A stretch of 64,000 nucleotides of DNA. Source: Macrotis lagotis. Taxonomy: Eukaryota > Chordata > Mammalia > Peramelemorphia > Peramelidae. Shown here piece by piece: positions 63,251-64,000 of the stretch. Under the pieces are notes generated by a model that ran no database searches, was not told where the DNA came from, and saw nothing but the letters and a program-made list of their open reading frames with translations. The stretch is from positions 138,923,539-138,987,538 of the forward strand of contig NC_133658.1 of assembly GCF_037893015.1 (NCBI RefSeq), read 5' to 3'. Position 1 is the stretch's first letter. Each line of letters begins with the position of its first letter. The position numbers were made by a program, and so were the translations under genes.

Positions 63251-63885
63251 AACTTTTTCATGGAATAAGACATTTTTGATGAGTCAATTTTGCAGATAAG
63301 TGAAAGTCTACTCCTTTAAACACCAAAAAAAGCATCCTTTCTGTTTTTAATGGAAATCCTTCTAAAGTATGTTATATATGTCCATTCTTTAGTAAAGAAA
63401 GTCCCTTTGATATTTCATTAGTGTGGATTCTCCTTCTAGCAACCCATGTGATAATATTTCTATTTAATGATCTTTATGTTTGCTCTTGCTGCAATAGTTC
63501 ATTACTTGGTAACCAACTTTCAGATAATAACTTAGGCTAATCATTGAACAACAGACAATGTTTATTAATAAGTCTGTATTTACTCAAAAATCTTTCTAGC
63601 CTGCTATTAAATGTCAGGCTACTCCACTGGTAGTATAGTTTTTAACAACATAGAGTCATCTCTATACCATGCTGAGAATTTTAGTGAAAGGACTAAACTT
63701 AGTATGCAGAATACAATTCAATTCAATTCAACATTTGTTAATATTTTCTGAATGATTCCGATTCCTTATTATGAATGACTGTCATTATATTGCTCATGTC
63801 AGCAACATACTAGTTTCTCTACTCTTAGATATCTGTGTGTGTATATATAGACATGAAATTCCCTCAAGGGTTATTGAGAAGAGAG
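63251..63885. other. no gene or repeat recognised
   Basis: AT-rich single-copy-like DNA. A short (ATTCA)n run at 63714-63730. Confidence 0.45.
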
Positions 63886-64000
63886 CTATAGAGACAACTA
63901 GATGGTACAGGAGATGAAGCATATCACTTGGAGCCAGGAAGATCTGGATTCAAATCCTAACTCATGTATTGACTAGTTTTGTGATCCTGACCAAGTGTCA
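63886..64000 (+). repeat. SINE head, cut by window end
   Basis: 'agacaactagatggtacagg', 'cttggagccaggaagatctggattcaaatcc', 'gttttgtgatcctgaccaag'. The rest lies outside the window. Confidence 0.8.

Overview
The window looks like a marsupial nuclear genome segment, most likely from an Australian marsupial. It is AT-rich and poor in CpG. It carries short tRNA-derived SINEs with an A-rich tail of the type I know as WSINE1, CORE-SINEs with a BovB-like 3' tail (MAR1 type), 3' fragments of a marsupial L1, and two RTE-class LINEs. Family names come from remembered consensus features, not from a database search. I see no convincing protein-coding gene, tRNA or rRNA. The longest open frames (up to about 138 codons) are either pieces of decayed LINE reverse transcriptases or chance frames in low-complexity or GC-richer DNA. 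The window reads as a gene desert or a large intron.

Layout. 1-3.6 kb: single-copy DNA and an antisense BovB-like RTE fragment. 3.8-6.8 kb: a three-layer nest of a MAR1-like SINE split by an L1 3' fragment, which is itself split by a second RTE element. 6.8-15 kb: mostly single-copy DNA with old SINE pieces, a 90%-class inverted repeat (11.2 and 12.1 kb) and a long alternating purine-pyrimidine tract. 15-18 kb: L2 remains and two SINEs with target-site duplications. 18.9-20.8 kb: the clearest repeat-free block, rich in homeodomain-type AT motifs and holding a small CpG cluster. 21.6-24.1 kb: two antisense L2 fragments. 24-29 kb: unresolved DNA, nested SINEs and a second candidate conserved block. 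29.3-32 kb: antisense CR1/L3, then a sense L2. 32-36.7 kb: many SINEs and L2. 36.8-37.6 kb: another candidate conserved block. 38.5-42.3 kb: L2 in both directions. 43.6-46.05 kb: a long decayed CR1/L3 LINE. 47-49 kb: a (GGAA)n tract and L2 with a young SINE inside. 49.2-55 kb: L1 tails and a pair of inverted duplicates about 3.5 kb apart. 55-64 kb: SINEs, a G-poor stretch, another repeat-in-repeat, and a candidate conserved block at 62.1-62.4 kb.

The order of nesting gives a relative history: L2, CR1/L3 and MIR-like SINEs are oldest; BovB-like RTE and MAR1-like SINEs lie on or in them; L1 and the second RTE come later; the WSINE1-like copies, with nearly intact target-site duplications, come last. 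The most interesting parts are the two inverted duplications, the evidence for two separate LINE/SINE partnerships side by side, and the repeat-free blocks that may be distal regulatory DNA.
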